From Pedobacter sp. (GTDB lineage: Bacteria; Bacteroidota; Bacteroidia; Sphingobacteriales; Sphingobacteriaceae), in NCBI GenBank assembly GCA_004295885.1, contig SEDG01000129.1:1-6758 (forward strand): a DNA stretch of 6,758 bases, given 5' to 3'. The translations under genes were made by a program, and so were the position numbers. The notes below the pieces were generated by a model, which saw nothing but the letters and a program-made list of their open reading frames with translations, was not told the DNA's origin and ran no database searches. Shown here piece by piece: positions 1 through 6,712 of this stretch; the stretch's first letter is position 1; every line of letters starts with the position of its first letter.

Positions 1-2588
1 TTTGTTTTTAAGGCTCCAGAGCTCTGTGGATGAACATTTACAGTAACAGATTTACCGCTTCGTAAAAATGTTAGGGTCATTTCTTTATCTAAAGATGGCT
101 TGCTGAAATAATAATCCCTGTCCATTTTTTCATCAACCTTAACTCCATTTACTTGAGTCAGAACATCGCCAGCCACAATTTTATCTCCCACTAAAGCAGC
201 ATTACTTTTGGCAGCAATCCTTTCTACTTTGTATGGATTATTATTCAAAAAGATGATACCAGTTTCATTAGTTACATAATTTAAGTTCTTACGTTCTTCA
301 GCACCAAAACTGTTAAAGCCCATGTGTGATGAGTTTAACTCGCCCAACATGTCATTTAATAAAATCCTCAAATCTGTCCTACTGTTTACGTAAGGCAGGT
401 AAGCGGCATATCGGGTTTTCATTTTCTCCCAATCTACATTGTGGAATTTATCATCATAAAAGTTCTCATCTAAACCAACCCAAGTCTCATAAAACATCTG
501 GTTAAACTCGGCATTTAAGTTTTTACTGAATTTATAACCTATATTTATTTTGTCTGATTTATTGCCTTCCAGACTGTATTTACTAATCTCACCTCTAGTT
601 AATATAAAAAGTTTATCGCCACTGGCTATGATGTTAAAATCTCCTCCATCAGTAACTTTTTCTGTTTTATTAGCTTCAAACTGTTCAATTGTAGTTCTAA
701 AAATACTTGGCGTTCCTCCTTCATGGTTCGATGCAAAAAACACATATGTTTTATCGCCTTTGGCAAATACATCGGCTAAATATTGCCCTCCAAAAGGCTG
801 GCTGATCAACTCAATTCTATCTAGAATTTTTTGGGTGTTTATAGTTATGAGAACTGGAGGTTTTGGCGTTGGTTTAACATCCGTCTTTTTCTTCGCAGTA
901 TCAGGAGATTTAGATTTGGCCTTAGAGTCAGTTACAGCAGGTTTTACATCTTTAGGTTCTCCTGGTTTATCTTCTTTAAATAATTCATCAAATTTATCTG
1001 AACGGAAAGGTGTATCATAATTATTTAATGCCATTCGATAAACATGAGGGTCTTGCATACCACTCGGATAAGATGGTTTTAAGCGTGAGCTGGTAAAGAA
1101 AATATATTTGCCATCTGGAGACCAAACCGGACTAGCTTCTGTTACACCAGTATTGGTTAAATTTATCGTTTTATTGGTTTTGATTTCGTGAACTAGAATA
1201 TCTTGCTCAAAATTTCTAAAAGCTGTAAATAACACATATTGGTCGTTTGGCGAAAAACTTGGCGTTGAGTTTTGAATGGCCCAAAATTCATCCTTTACAA
1301 TCGTTTTACTTTCTAAGGTTTTTAAATCCAAAATTCTCAACTCACTTCTACCACTTAAATAAACTGCGAGTGTTTTGGTTTTATTAAAAGTGATATCACG
1401 ATTATTAGCCTTGTCTGAGGTTAATTGTTTTATTGTTCCTTTTCCATCGCCAGTTATGGTAAACCAGTTCTGATAACCGTTAATGGTCTGATTAAACAGA
1501 ATTGTCTTATTATCAGCCATCCACTTAACTTCCAAAGCTCGCTCGCCAGTATTGCTTATTTTACGAACAAACTTCCCTTCTGCATCACTTACAAAAATTT
1601 CTCCCCTAGAAATAAAAGCTAATTTTTTGCCATCAGGCGATGCATCGAATGCCGAAATAGTTCCTCGCACATCATACTCTTGCTCTTTACTTAAAACCTG
1701 GTTTCTAGTAGAACTGATATTAACCTTCTCTGTTTTTTTCGAAGCAACATCATAAGTATAAAGCTGATAATCCTTCTCGAAGACTATAGTTGTTCCATTT
1801 GCAGCAACAAACGGACGTTTTATAGAAGTCTCGAATTTGGTTAAAGCTGTTTTCTTGTCTCCTATAAAGGTGTACAGATTGTATTCTTCGTTCCCTTCGT
1901 CAGATACAAAATAGATATTGCCCTTTTGGTCTATGCTTGTCCAAAAATCTTTACCAATAAAATCTGTATAACGTTTATAAGCTTTCGTTTTTGGATTGTA
2001 GGATTGAATATCTGGATTGTAAGCTCCTTTGTAATGTTTCCTATTGGCAGCATTTCTACTTTCCCCTGTGTCATTAAAGAAAAGTTCGCCATTTGGCGCC
2101 TCTACAATATTATGCGTGGTATTAAAAAAATTATCAAACAAACGAACCGCTGTTCCTCCATTTACGCCAACCTTGTAGCTTGATACAGAATTATATCTTG
2201 TTGAGGTAAAGTAGATTGTCTTAGCATCCCAGCTCCAATTATCAACTTCATCTGAGCCATCGTTAAAAGTTAACTGTCTAATATCTCCACCTGCCATCGG
2301 CATTAAATAAACATCATTATTACCAAATTGGTTAGATGAAAAAGCTAACCATTTGCCATCAGGTGATATTTTTGGATTAATCTCATCTCCAACCATTCCC
2401 GTAATTCGTGAAGCCAAACCGCCTTTTACTGGAACTTTCCAAATATCGCCATCGTAACTAAACACAATTGTTTGTGCATCTGGACTTAAGGAAGGATAAG
2501 CCGCAAAATAAGTTTGGTCTTGCGCACTTGCCAAAATTGGCAATACCAATAGTATAACGCTGAGCGTTTTAAAGATGATTGTTTTCAT
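1..2588 (-). CDS. Tricorn-type S41 family protease with PD40 beta-propeller repeats, exported; C-terminus cut by window edge
   Basis: This is probably a periplasmic peptide-degrading protease that trims oligopeptides, as tricorn does. The frame is open for 862 codons and runs off the left edge. The ATG at 2588 is preceded in frame by TGA two codons upstream, which fixes the start. Residues 1-22 form a signal peptide (MKTII..LPILASA, cleavage before Gln23). Beta-propeller repeats follow to about residue 690, with PD40-style SPDG motifs at 75-78, 317-320 and 490-493 and a Lys/Pro-rich linker at 541-578. A tricorn C1 core follows (around Trp703, FYDD, DW), ending in NSSHMGF. Ser754-His755 there match tricorn's catalytic Ser745-His746 closely in position. 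A PDZ domain spans about 777-858. The remaining C2 domain, about 200 residues with the nucleophilic Ser and the Glu, lies outside the window. The gene is divergent from the glycosyltransferases, so it is probably unrelated to them in function. The family call is firm; substrate and activity are inferred. Confidence 0.95.
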   Translation of the reverse strand, partial: MKTIIFKTLSVILLVLPILASAQDQTYFAAYPSLSPDAQTIVFSYDGDIWKVPVKGGLASRITGMVGDEINPKISPDGKWLAFSSNQFGNNDVYLMPMAGGDIRQLTFNDGSDEVDNWSWDAKTIYFTSTRYNSVSSYKVGVNGGTAVRLFDNFFNTTHNIVEAPNGELFFNDTGESRNAANRKHYKGAYNPDIQSYNPKTKAYKRYTDFIGKDFWTSIDQKGNIYFVSDEGNEEYNLYTFIGDKKTALTKFETSIKRPFVAANGTTIVFEKDYQLYTYDVASKKTEKVNISSTRNQVLSKEQEYDVRGTISAFDASPDGKKLAFISRGEIFVSDAEGKFVRKISNTGERALEVKWMADNKTILFNQTINGYQNWFTITGDGKGTIKQLTSDKANNRDITFNKTKTLAVYLSGRSELRILDLKTLESKTIVKDEFWAIQNSTPSFSPNDQYVLFTAFRNFEQDILVHEIKTNKTINLTNTGVTEASPVWSPDGKYIFFTSSRLKPSYPSGMQDPHVYRMALNNYDTPFRSDKFDELFKEDKPGEPKDVKPAVTDSKAKSKSPDTAKKKTDVKPTPKPPVLITINTQKILDRIELISQPFGGQYLADVFAKGDKTYVFFASNHEGGTPSIFRTTIEQFEANKTEKVTDGGDFNIIASGDKLFILTRGEISKYSLEGNKSDKINIGYKFSKNLNAEFNQMFYETWVGLDENFYDDKFHNVDWEKMKTRYAAYLPYVNSRTDLRILLNDMLGELNSSHMGFNSFGAEERKNLNYVTNETGIIFLNNNPYKVERIAAKSNAALVGDKIVAGDVLTQVNGVKVDEKMDRDYYFSKPSLDKEMTLTFLRSGKSVTVNVHPQSSGALKT

Positions 2589-2671
2589 GAATCAGTTTGT
2601 TTGTTGATTGGTTGGTTGAAAATACACAACAATTTTATAATCCTAAACAATTAAATGTATTTTTGATTGAT
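2589..2671. promoter_or_regulatory. Divergent intergenic region between the protease gene and the glycosyltransferase operon
   Basis: These 83 bp must hold at least part of the promoters of both divergent genes. On the plus strand TATTTTTG at 2658-2665 matches the Bacteroidota -7 consensus TAnnTTTG exactly, but no TTG box sits about 19-21 bases upstream. On the minus strand TAAAATTG (2637-2630) is one base off the consensus, again without a well-spaced -33 box. No Shine-Dalgarno sequence is visible for either gene, which is normal for this phylum. The assignment rests mainly on geometry, so the individual boxes are tentative. Confidence 0.4.
2595..2618. repeat. Imperfect tetranucleotide repeat, six units of GTTK type
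   Basis: The plus strand reads GTTT GTTT GTTG ATTG GTTG GTTG, six consecutive 4-base units differing at one or two positions. Seen from the protease gene it occupies positions -7 to -30 of the leader as CAAC/AAAC units, where the ribosome binds. It may simply be an A/C-rich unstructured leader that favours initiation without a Shine-Dalgarno sequence, or a decayed simple-sequence repeat. Confidence 0.45.
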
Positions 2672-3943
2672 TTGAAAGTTGTACACTTAAATACCTACGA
2701 TGGAAATGGAGGAGCTGGAAGAGCTTGTCTCCGTTTGAGTAATGCGCTGGTAGAAAACGGCATCGATTCTAAGGTAGTTGTGTATTACAAATTTGGTCAA
2801 AATCCAAAAATTGACACTTTTACAAAAGGCATTTTCGCTAAGATGCGAGCAGTTTTTAATATCATGGCAGAGCGATACCTATCTAAGCTACTTGTAAAAG
2901 CTGTAAAAACACCTTTCTCTTTACAATGGTTTGGCAAATCAATAGTTAATCATCCCGACTTAAAATCTGCAGACATTATACATTTACATTGGATTAATCA
3001 TGGGTTTTTAACACCTAAGTTTTTAGCGGAGATTGATGAATTGGAAAAACCTGTAGTATGGACTTTTCACGACAGTAATTCTTTTACTGGCGGCTGTCAT
3101 GTGCGTTACAGTTGCGAGCATTTTCACAAACAATGTGGCGATTGCCCAATCTTAAAACTAAGTGGTAAAAACGATATTTCCCACAAAAATTGGTTGCGTA
3201 AACAAAAAGCATATTCAGAATTTAACTTCCACATTGTGGCACCAAGCCGATGGATGTCTAATTCAGTTAAACAAAGTAGTTTGTTAGGCATCAGAAATGT
3301 CTCTGTTATTCCAAACACCATAGAAATTGATGTTTTTAAACCTTATGTAAAATCGGAAGCAAAAAAAATCTTAAAAATACCAGCTAATCACTTTGTGTTA
3401 ATGAGCGGATTTATGCCTTCCAAAAATGATAAGCATAAAGGAACTCAATATTTAATTGATGCACTGAACGAATTAGCATCGAGAGAAGAAATACCAAATG
3501 AATTGATAGAATTAGTAATTTTTGGCAACAAAGATGAAAAGGATGTACCTACGTTTCCTTTTAAGACCACTTTTTTGGGCACCATCAATAAAGACGAACA
3601 TTTGGCCAAATGTTACGCAGCTGCGGACGCCTTTATAACGCCTTCTCTTGAAGACAACTTACCAAACACCGTAATGGAAAGCTTAGCTTGTGCAACGCCC
3701 GTAATCGCGTTTAAAACTGGTGGAATACCTGATATGGTTAAACATTTGGAGAATGGGTATTTGGCCAATTACGAATCAGCATCTGATTTAGCTGATGGAA
3801 TTGAGTGGTTGTTTTTACACGAAGACAAGGAATCGGTTCAAAAGGAAGCCAGAAGAACGATTTTAAATCATTTTGCGCCTGCGGTTGTTGCCCTTAAACA
3901 CGAAGAATTATATCAAACACTAATCAACGCTTTGCCTCAATGA
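2672..3943 (+). CDS. Glycosyltransferase family 4 protein (WcaC-like), 423 aa
   Basis: This is a GT-B fold, probably retaining glycosyltransferase that moves a sugar from a nucleotide donor to a growing glycan at the cytoplasmic face of the membrane. The N-terminal domain starts KVVHLNTYDGNGGAGRA, with the Gly-rich loop at about 12-16. HLHW is at 104-107. A motif typical of the WcaC-like subgroup follows (WTFHDSNSFTGGCH, 130-143) with four cysteines at 142, 148, 155 and 158. The C-terminal donor-binding domain has PSLEDNLPNTVMES; Asp328-x7-Glu336 replaces the usual E-x7-E, and TGGIPD follows at 349-354. The reading frame has no ATG before codon 58. Family alignment favours TTG at 2672, giving MKVVHLNTYDG; an upstream TTG at 2597 would add 25 residues lacking family character. 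The stop overlaps the next gene in ATGA, so the two are co-translated. There is no signal peptide. Donor and acceptor cannot be told from sequence. Confidence 0.9.
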   Translation: MKVVHLNTYDGNGGAGRACLRLSNALVENGIDSKVVVYYKFGQNPKIDTFTKGIFAKMRAVFNIMAERYLSKLLVKAVKTPFSLQWFGKSIVNHPDLKSADIIHLHWINHGFLTPKFLAEIDELEKPVVWTFHDSNSFTGGCHVRYSCEHFHKQCGDCPILKLSGKNDISHKNWLRKQKAYSEFNFHIVAPSRWMSNSVKQSSLLGIRNVSVIPNTIEIDVFKPYVKSEAKKILKIPANHFVLMSGFMPSKNDKHKGTQYLIDALNELASREEIPNELIELVIFGNKDEKDVPTFPFKTTFLGTINKDEHLAKCYAAADAFITPSLEDNLPNTVMESLACATPVIAFKTGGIPDMVKHLENGYLANYESASDLADGIEWLFLHEDKESVQKEARRTILNHFAPAVVALKHEELYQTLINALPQ

Positions 3944-4695
3944 CCGTAAATCCTAAACTTAGCGTAATTACCATCGTTTATAATAATGCAAAGGATATTG
4001 AAAGAACGATGCTTTCTGTATTGAATCAAACCTATAGCAATATTGAATATATCGTTATTGATGGAGCCTCAAATGATGGAACTGTTGATATCATTGATAA
4101 ATACAAAAACAGATTGGCTATTGTTGTTTCTGAACAAGATAGAGGAATATACGATGCCATGAATAAAGGTTTAGCTTTAGCCACAGGCGATTATATTTTG
4201 TTTATGAACTCTGGCGATGAGATTTACGCCCCTGAAACCGTTACAGCTATTTTTGAATCAGCGCCTGCTGGAGACATCTACTACGGAGAAACCGAAATGT
4301 ATGATGAAAACTGGAAAAGTTTGGGTCAACGAAGACACAGAGCGCCAGAACATTTCGATTGGCATAGTTTTAAATTTGGGATGAATGTTAGTCACCAAGC
4401 GATTTACATTAAAAGAAGCTTAACCGAACCTTATGATTTGCAATATAAATATAGTTCAGACATAGATTGGATTATTAAGGCAGCTAAAAAATCATCTAAC
4501 ATTGTAAATACGCATTTGTATGTTGCAAAATATTTAGTAGGCGGAATGTCTAAGAAAAAACACTTGGAGAGTTTAACTGAGCGCTTTAAAATATTAAGCC
4601 ATTATTATGGTTTAATACCAACCGTGCTTAACCATATCGTTATTGCTTTAAATCTGGCGCAATATTTCCTTAGGCATCGAAGGACTAATGATTAG
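3940..4695 (+). CDS. Glycosyltransferase family 2 protein (WfgS-like), 251 aa
   Basis: This is a GT-A fold, inverting-type sugar transferase acting at the cytoplasmic side on surface-glycan precursors. The N-terminus LSVITIVYNN (7-16) is the nucleotide-binding beta strand. VIDGASNDGT (39-48) supplies Asp41, and SEQDRGIYDAMNKG (64-77) is the motif typical of this GT2 subgroup. FMNSGDE (88-94) stands in for the metal-binding DxD, with Asp93. SHQAIYIKR (151-159) and YSSDIDW (171-177, candidate base Asp174 or Asp176) complete the core. The length is typical of single-domain GT2 proteins. There is no true membrane anchor, but the basic and hydrophobic tail (about 225-248, ending LRHRRTND) may associate with the membrane. 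The ATG lies in the ATGA overlap with the GT4 gene, so the two enzymes very likely add successive sugars to the same product. Specificity is unknown. Confidence 0.95.
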   Translation: MTVNPKLSVITIVYNNAKDIERTMLSVLNQTYSNIEYIVIDGASNDGTVDIIDKYKNRLAIVVSEQDRGIYDAMNKGLALATGDYILFMNSGDEIYAPETVTAIFESAPAGDIYYGETEMYDENWKSLGQRRHRAPEHFDWHSFKFGMNVSHQAIYIKRSLTEPYDLQYKYSSDIDWIIKAAKKSSNIVNTHLYVAKYLVGGMSKKKHLESLTERFKILSHYYGLIPTVLNHIVIALNLAQYFLRHRRTND

Positions 4696-4772
4696 TTCAA
4701 TAAATTTTATATTTTACAAACAATAACAATCTCAAGCTGTATTTAATATATCATTCTATTAAAAACAAAGTT
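4696..4772 (+). promoter_or_regulatory. AT-rich spacer, probable promoter of the DJ-1/PfpI gene
   Basis: This 77-bp spacer is strongly AT-rich. TATATTTT at 4708-4715 is one base off the TAnnTTTG -7 element, but no TTG box is found at the expected distance upstream. TTTAATA (4742-4748) and TATTAAA (4757-4763) are inverted copies around an 8-base loop. An all-A/T stem this short would be weak as a terminator. No Shine-Dalgarno sequence precedes the ATG. The spacing argues that the DJ-1-like gene is not tightly coupled to the glycosyltransferases. Confidence 0.25.
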
Positions 4773-5333
4773 ATGGGACAATTAAGTAATCGCACTATTG
4801 CAGTGTTATCTGAAAACGGATTTGAAGAAAGGGAATTAACTGAACCAGTAAAAAGATTAAAAGAGGAAGGCGCCACGGTTCATGTCATCTCTTCTAAAAG
4901 CGGTCAAATAAAGGGCTGGAGTAATGGTAATTGGTCTGGTGAAGTTAATGTAGACAAAACCATAAGTGAAGTAAATGCTGATGATTATAACGGTTTGGTC
5001 CTACCAGGTGGTGTAATCAACCCAGACAAGCTGAGGGCAAATGAAGACGCAATAGCGTTTGTAAAAGCATTTTTCGAAACAGGAAAACCTGTGGCAGCTA
5101 TTTGCCACGGGCCACAAACATTAATTAATGCAGGTGTGGTTAAGGGAAGAAAAATGACATCTGTAAAAAACATCTCTCAAGACTTAATTAATGCAGGTGC
5201 AGATTGGTCTGACGAAGAAGTAGTTGTAGACCAAGGTTTGGTTACTAGCCGTACGCCTAAAGACTTACCAGCATTTAATGATAAAATGGTTGAAGAATTT
5301 ACTGAAGGTGTTCACGAAGGGCAACACGCTTAG
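4773..5333 (+). CDS. DJ-1/PfpI family protein (type 1 glutamine amidotransferase-like), 186 aa
   Basis: This is a cytoplasmic protein of the PfpI/YhbO branch of the DJ-1 superfamily. Members have been described as peptidases, chaperones, or enzymes protecting against glyoxal-type damage; which applies here cannot be read from sequence. Glu18 in NGFEERE matches the conserved Glu of PfpI (FED). LPGGVINPDKLR spans 77-88. The nucleophile elbow AAICHGPQ holds Cys111 and His112. The C-terminal part (TSVKNISQDLINAGADW, TSRTPKDLPAF) is typical of this branch. The length fits single-domain members (about 170-190 residues). It lies 77 bp after the GT2 gene on the same strand and converges on the thioredoxin-like gene. 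No signal peptide is present. General stress protection is the likeliest role, by analogy with the family. Confidence 0.93.
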   Translation: MGQLSNRTIAVLSENGFEERELTEPVKRLKEEGATVHVISSKSGQIKGWSNGNWSGEVNVDKTISEVNADDYNGLVLPGGVINPDKLRANEDAIAFVKAFFETGKPVAAICHGPQTLINAGVVKGRKMTSVKNISQDLINAGADWSDEEVVVDQGLVTSRTPKDLPAFNDKMVEEFTEGVHEGQHA

Positions 5334-5350
5334 AACCGATTAAATTAACA

Positions 5351-5387
5351 GCCACAGATTGACGGATTAAATCTGTCAATCTGTGGC
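5351..5387. repeat. Long perfect palindrome (REP-like hairpin) between convergent genes, possible bidirectional terminator
   Basis: GCCACAGATTGAC (5351-5363) and GTCAATCTGTGGC (5375-5387) are perfect 13-base inverted copies around an 11-base centre. The centre can pair further: a G-T wobble, then GAT with ATC around a TAA loop. As plus-strand RNA this gives about 17 stacked pairs; on the other strand the wobble becomes an A-C mismatch. The arms are built from a 7-base word: AATCTGT occurs twice in the right arm, 8 bases apart, and the left arm carries its complement once exactly and once with one change. No T-run follows on either side, so it is not a classic intrinsic terminator. Its site between two gene ends fits transcript-end protection or an intergenic REP-type repeat. 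Confidence 0.8.
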
Positions 5388-5403
5388 GTAATATCTTCAA
5401 CAA

Positions 5404-5970
5404 CTAATCTGCCTTATAAGCAGGATCATTTTTTCTAAACCTTGCATAAATTTTAGCCAATTCAGCATCGGTTAGTTTCGTAGTTGCTTTAAGCGATTTA
5501 ACAAAAGAATCTACTTCTTCTTTTGCTGCAGGGCAACCGATAATATTTTTTCCTTTCACTTCCATTCCTACACCATCAGGCCTTAAATGAGAATCAACCA
5601 GTAACTTCCCATTCTCATCGAAAATAAACCAAAGTGGAATTCCGAAACCATCACTATTATATTTTTTAATTAAATCCATCGCTCCAGGATTTTCCAAATT
5701 TTCTTTGCCTTTAGATTCCATTACCGTTAGGTGCTTAATCACGAAACTTTTATCGAAATAAGCTTTCAGTTCAGGATCATTCATACTGTCGTCCATTTTA
5801 TGGCACCAGCCACACCAAGAAGCACTAAACTTGATGAATACTTTCTTTTTTTGAGCTTTAGCTTCCTTAAAAGCATCAGCTAAAACTTGGTCGGCAGATG
5901 GTGGTGGTGATTGAGCAAAACTTGTATTAACTACAAACATTGCAAGCAATGCGAATAATAGGTTTTTCAT
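5404..5970 (-). CDS. Exported thioredoxin-family protein with CGWC active site, 188 aa
   Basis: This is probably a periplasmic or envelope thiol-disulfide protein. The ATG at 5970 gives a clear signal peptide, MKNLLFALLAMFVVNTSFAQ; a GTG start at 6021 would overlap the upstream gene and bury this leader, so it is rejected. The thioredoxin fold follows: VFIKFSASWCGWCHKMD holds Cys53 and Cys56. The segment after it (MNDPELKAYFDKSFV, about 63-77) resembles the Thioredoxin_7 and DsbD-C type of protein. Pro112 in FGIPLWFIFD is the expected cis-proline next to the active site. A third cysteine, Cys146 in IIGCPAA, lies outside the active site. The C-terminal tail (about 160-188) is helical and charged. 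The gene starts 25 bp after the dehydrogenase gene, so co-transcription is likely. No DsbD-type reductase is encoded in the window, so its redox partner is unknown. Confidence 0.92.
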   Translation of the reverse strand: MKNLLFALLAMFVVNTSFAQSPPPSADQVLADAFKEAKAQKKKVFIKFSASWCGWCHKMDDSMNDPELKAYFDKSFVIKHLTVMESKGKENLENPGAMDLIKKYNSDGFGIPLWFIFDENGKLLVDSHLRPDGVGMEVKGKNIIGCPAAKEEVDSFVKSLKATTKLTDAELAKIYARFRKNDPAYKAD

Positions 5971-5995
5971 AATTTTAGGGATTATTGTTACTAAT

Positions 5996-6712
5996 TTAAG
6001 GGTTTGTAGACCAAATTCCACTTTCTTTAACGAAAACTCTACGGTTTAATTTCAACTGAGCAATTAATAATTCCGCAAAATCTTCTGGTTGCATTACTCT
6101 TTCTGGATTTCCATCAGTTAATTTCAAATCAATTGCCATATCTGTCGCCACTGTACTTGGCAACATTGTACTTACTCTAATATTATGTTTACGCACTTCT
6201 TGCATTAATGATTCAGACAAACCGATCAATCCAAATTTAGACGCACTATAGGCACTAGTTACAGCAGCCCCATTTTTACCAGCCGTAGAAGAAACATTGA
6301 TAATGTCTCCAACTTGTCGTTCAATCATTTCTGGCAATACAGCACGTGTAACGTAATAAACACCTAGTAAATTAATTTCAATGATTTGCTTCCATTTGGC
6401 CGGCTCTAGTTCCATAAACTTACCAAACGCACCAACGCCAGCATTATTTACCAAAATATCAATAGCTCCAAGTTCTGCTTTAACTTTTGAAACTGCAGAA
6501 TTAACAGCGTCGATATCTGCAACATCTGCCGTAGCAATTGATGTGCTAACTTTGTATTGTTTTAATTCTTCTGCAACGCTGATTAAGTCTTTTTCTGTTC
6601 TTCCAATTAAACCAACATTTACACCTTCTGCAGCTAATGCGATGGAGATTGCTTTACCTAAACCTTTACCTGCACCAGTTACTATTGCATTTTTTCCTTG
6701 TAATGATTCCAT
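5996..6712 (-). CDS. Short-chain dehydrogenase/reductase, FabG-like (3-ketoacyl-ACP reductase type), 238 aa
   Basis: This is a cytoplasmic NAD(P)H-dependent oxidoreductase of the classical SDR family. The Rossmann motif TGAGKGLG is at 12-19. The Arg in GRTE (37-40), after the second strand, suggests NADP(H) preference. Asp64 (ADV) contacts adenine, NNAG is at 89-92, and Asn114 is in IEINLLG. The catalytic Ser142 is in INVSSTAG, and Tyr155 and Lys159 are in YSASK, so the tetrad is complete. The length is close to FabG (about 244). Such proteins are often named 3-oxoacyl-ACP reductase, but substrates vary widely in this family and no other fatty-acid gene is nearby, so the fatty-acid role is unproven. 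It is the first gene of a probable two-gene unit with the thioredoxin-like gene. The ATG at 6712 follows an A-rich leader without a Shine-Dalgarno sequence. Confidence 0.95.
   Translation of the reverse strand: MESLQGKNAIVTGAGKGLGKAISIALAAEGVNVGLIGRTEKDLISVAEELKQYKVSTSIATADVADIDAVNSAVSKVKAELGAIDILVNNAGVGAFGKFMELEPAKWKQIIEINLLGVYYVTRAVLPEMIERQVGDIINVSSTAGKNGAAVTSAYSASKFGLIGLSESLMQEVRKHNIRVSTMLPSTVATDMAIDLKLTDGNPERVMQPEDFAELLIAQLKLNRRVFVKESGIWSTNP

Noticed and set aside
550..1020. A 156-codon open frame on the plus strand inside the protease gene
   Set aside because: It is antisense to a clearly coding frame with tricorn motifs, has no recognisable domain, and its Ser/Leu-rich composition is what the complement of a Lys/Glu-rich gene gives. 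Shorter plus-strand frames between 1425 and 2183 are rejected for the same reason.
2597..2671. A 25-residue N-terminal extension of the GT4 protein starting at TTG 2597
   Set aside because: The extension has no family similarity that I recognise, is encoded by the tetranucleotide repeat and AT-rich spacer, and would leave only 8 bases between the two divergent start codons.
4742..4763. TTTAATA...TATTAAA inverted repeat as a terminator of the glycosyltransferase genes or as an operator
   Set aside because: The stem is 7 A/T pairs only, has an 8-base loop and no T-run, and such matches are common by chance in AT-rich spacers.
5971..6021. Upstream GTG start for the thioredoxin-like gene
   Set aside because: It would overlap the end of the dehydrogenase gene and place 17 residues before an otherwise normal signal peptide, which argues for the ATG at 5970.
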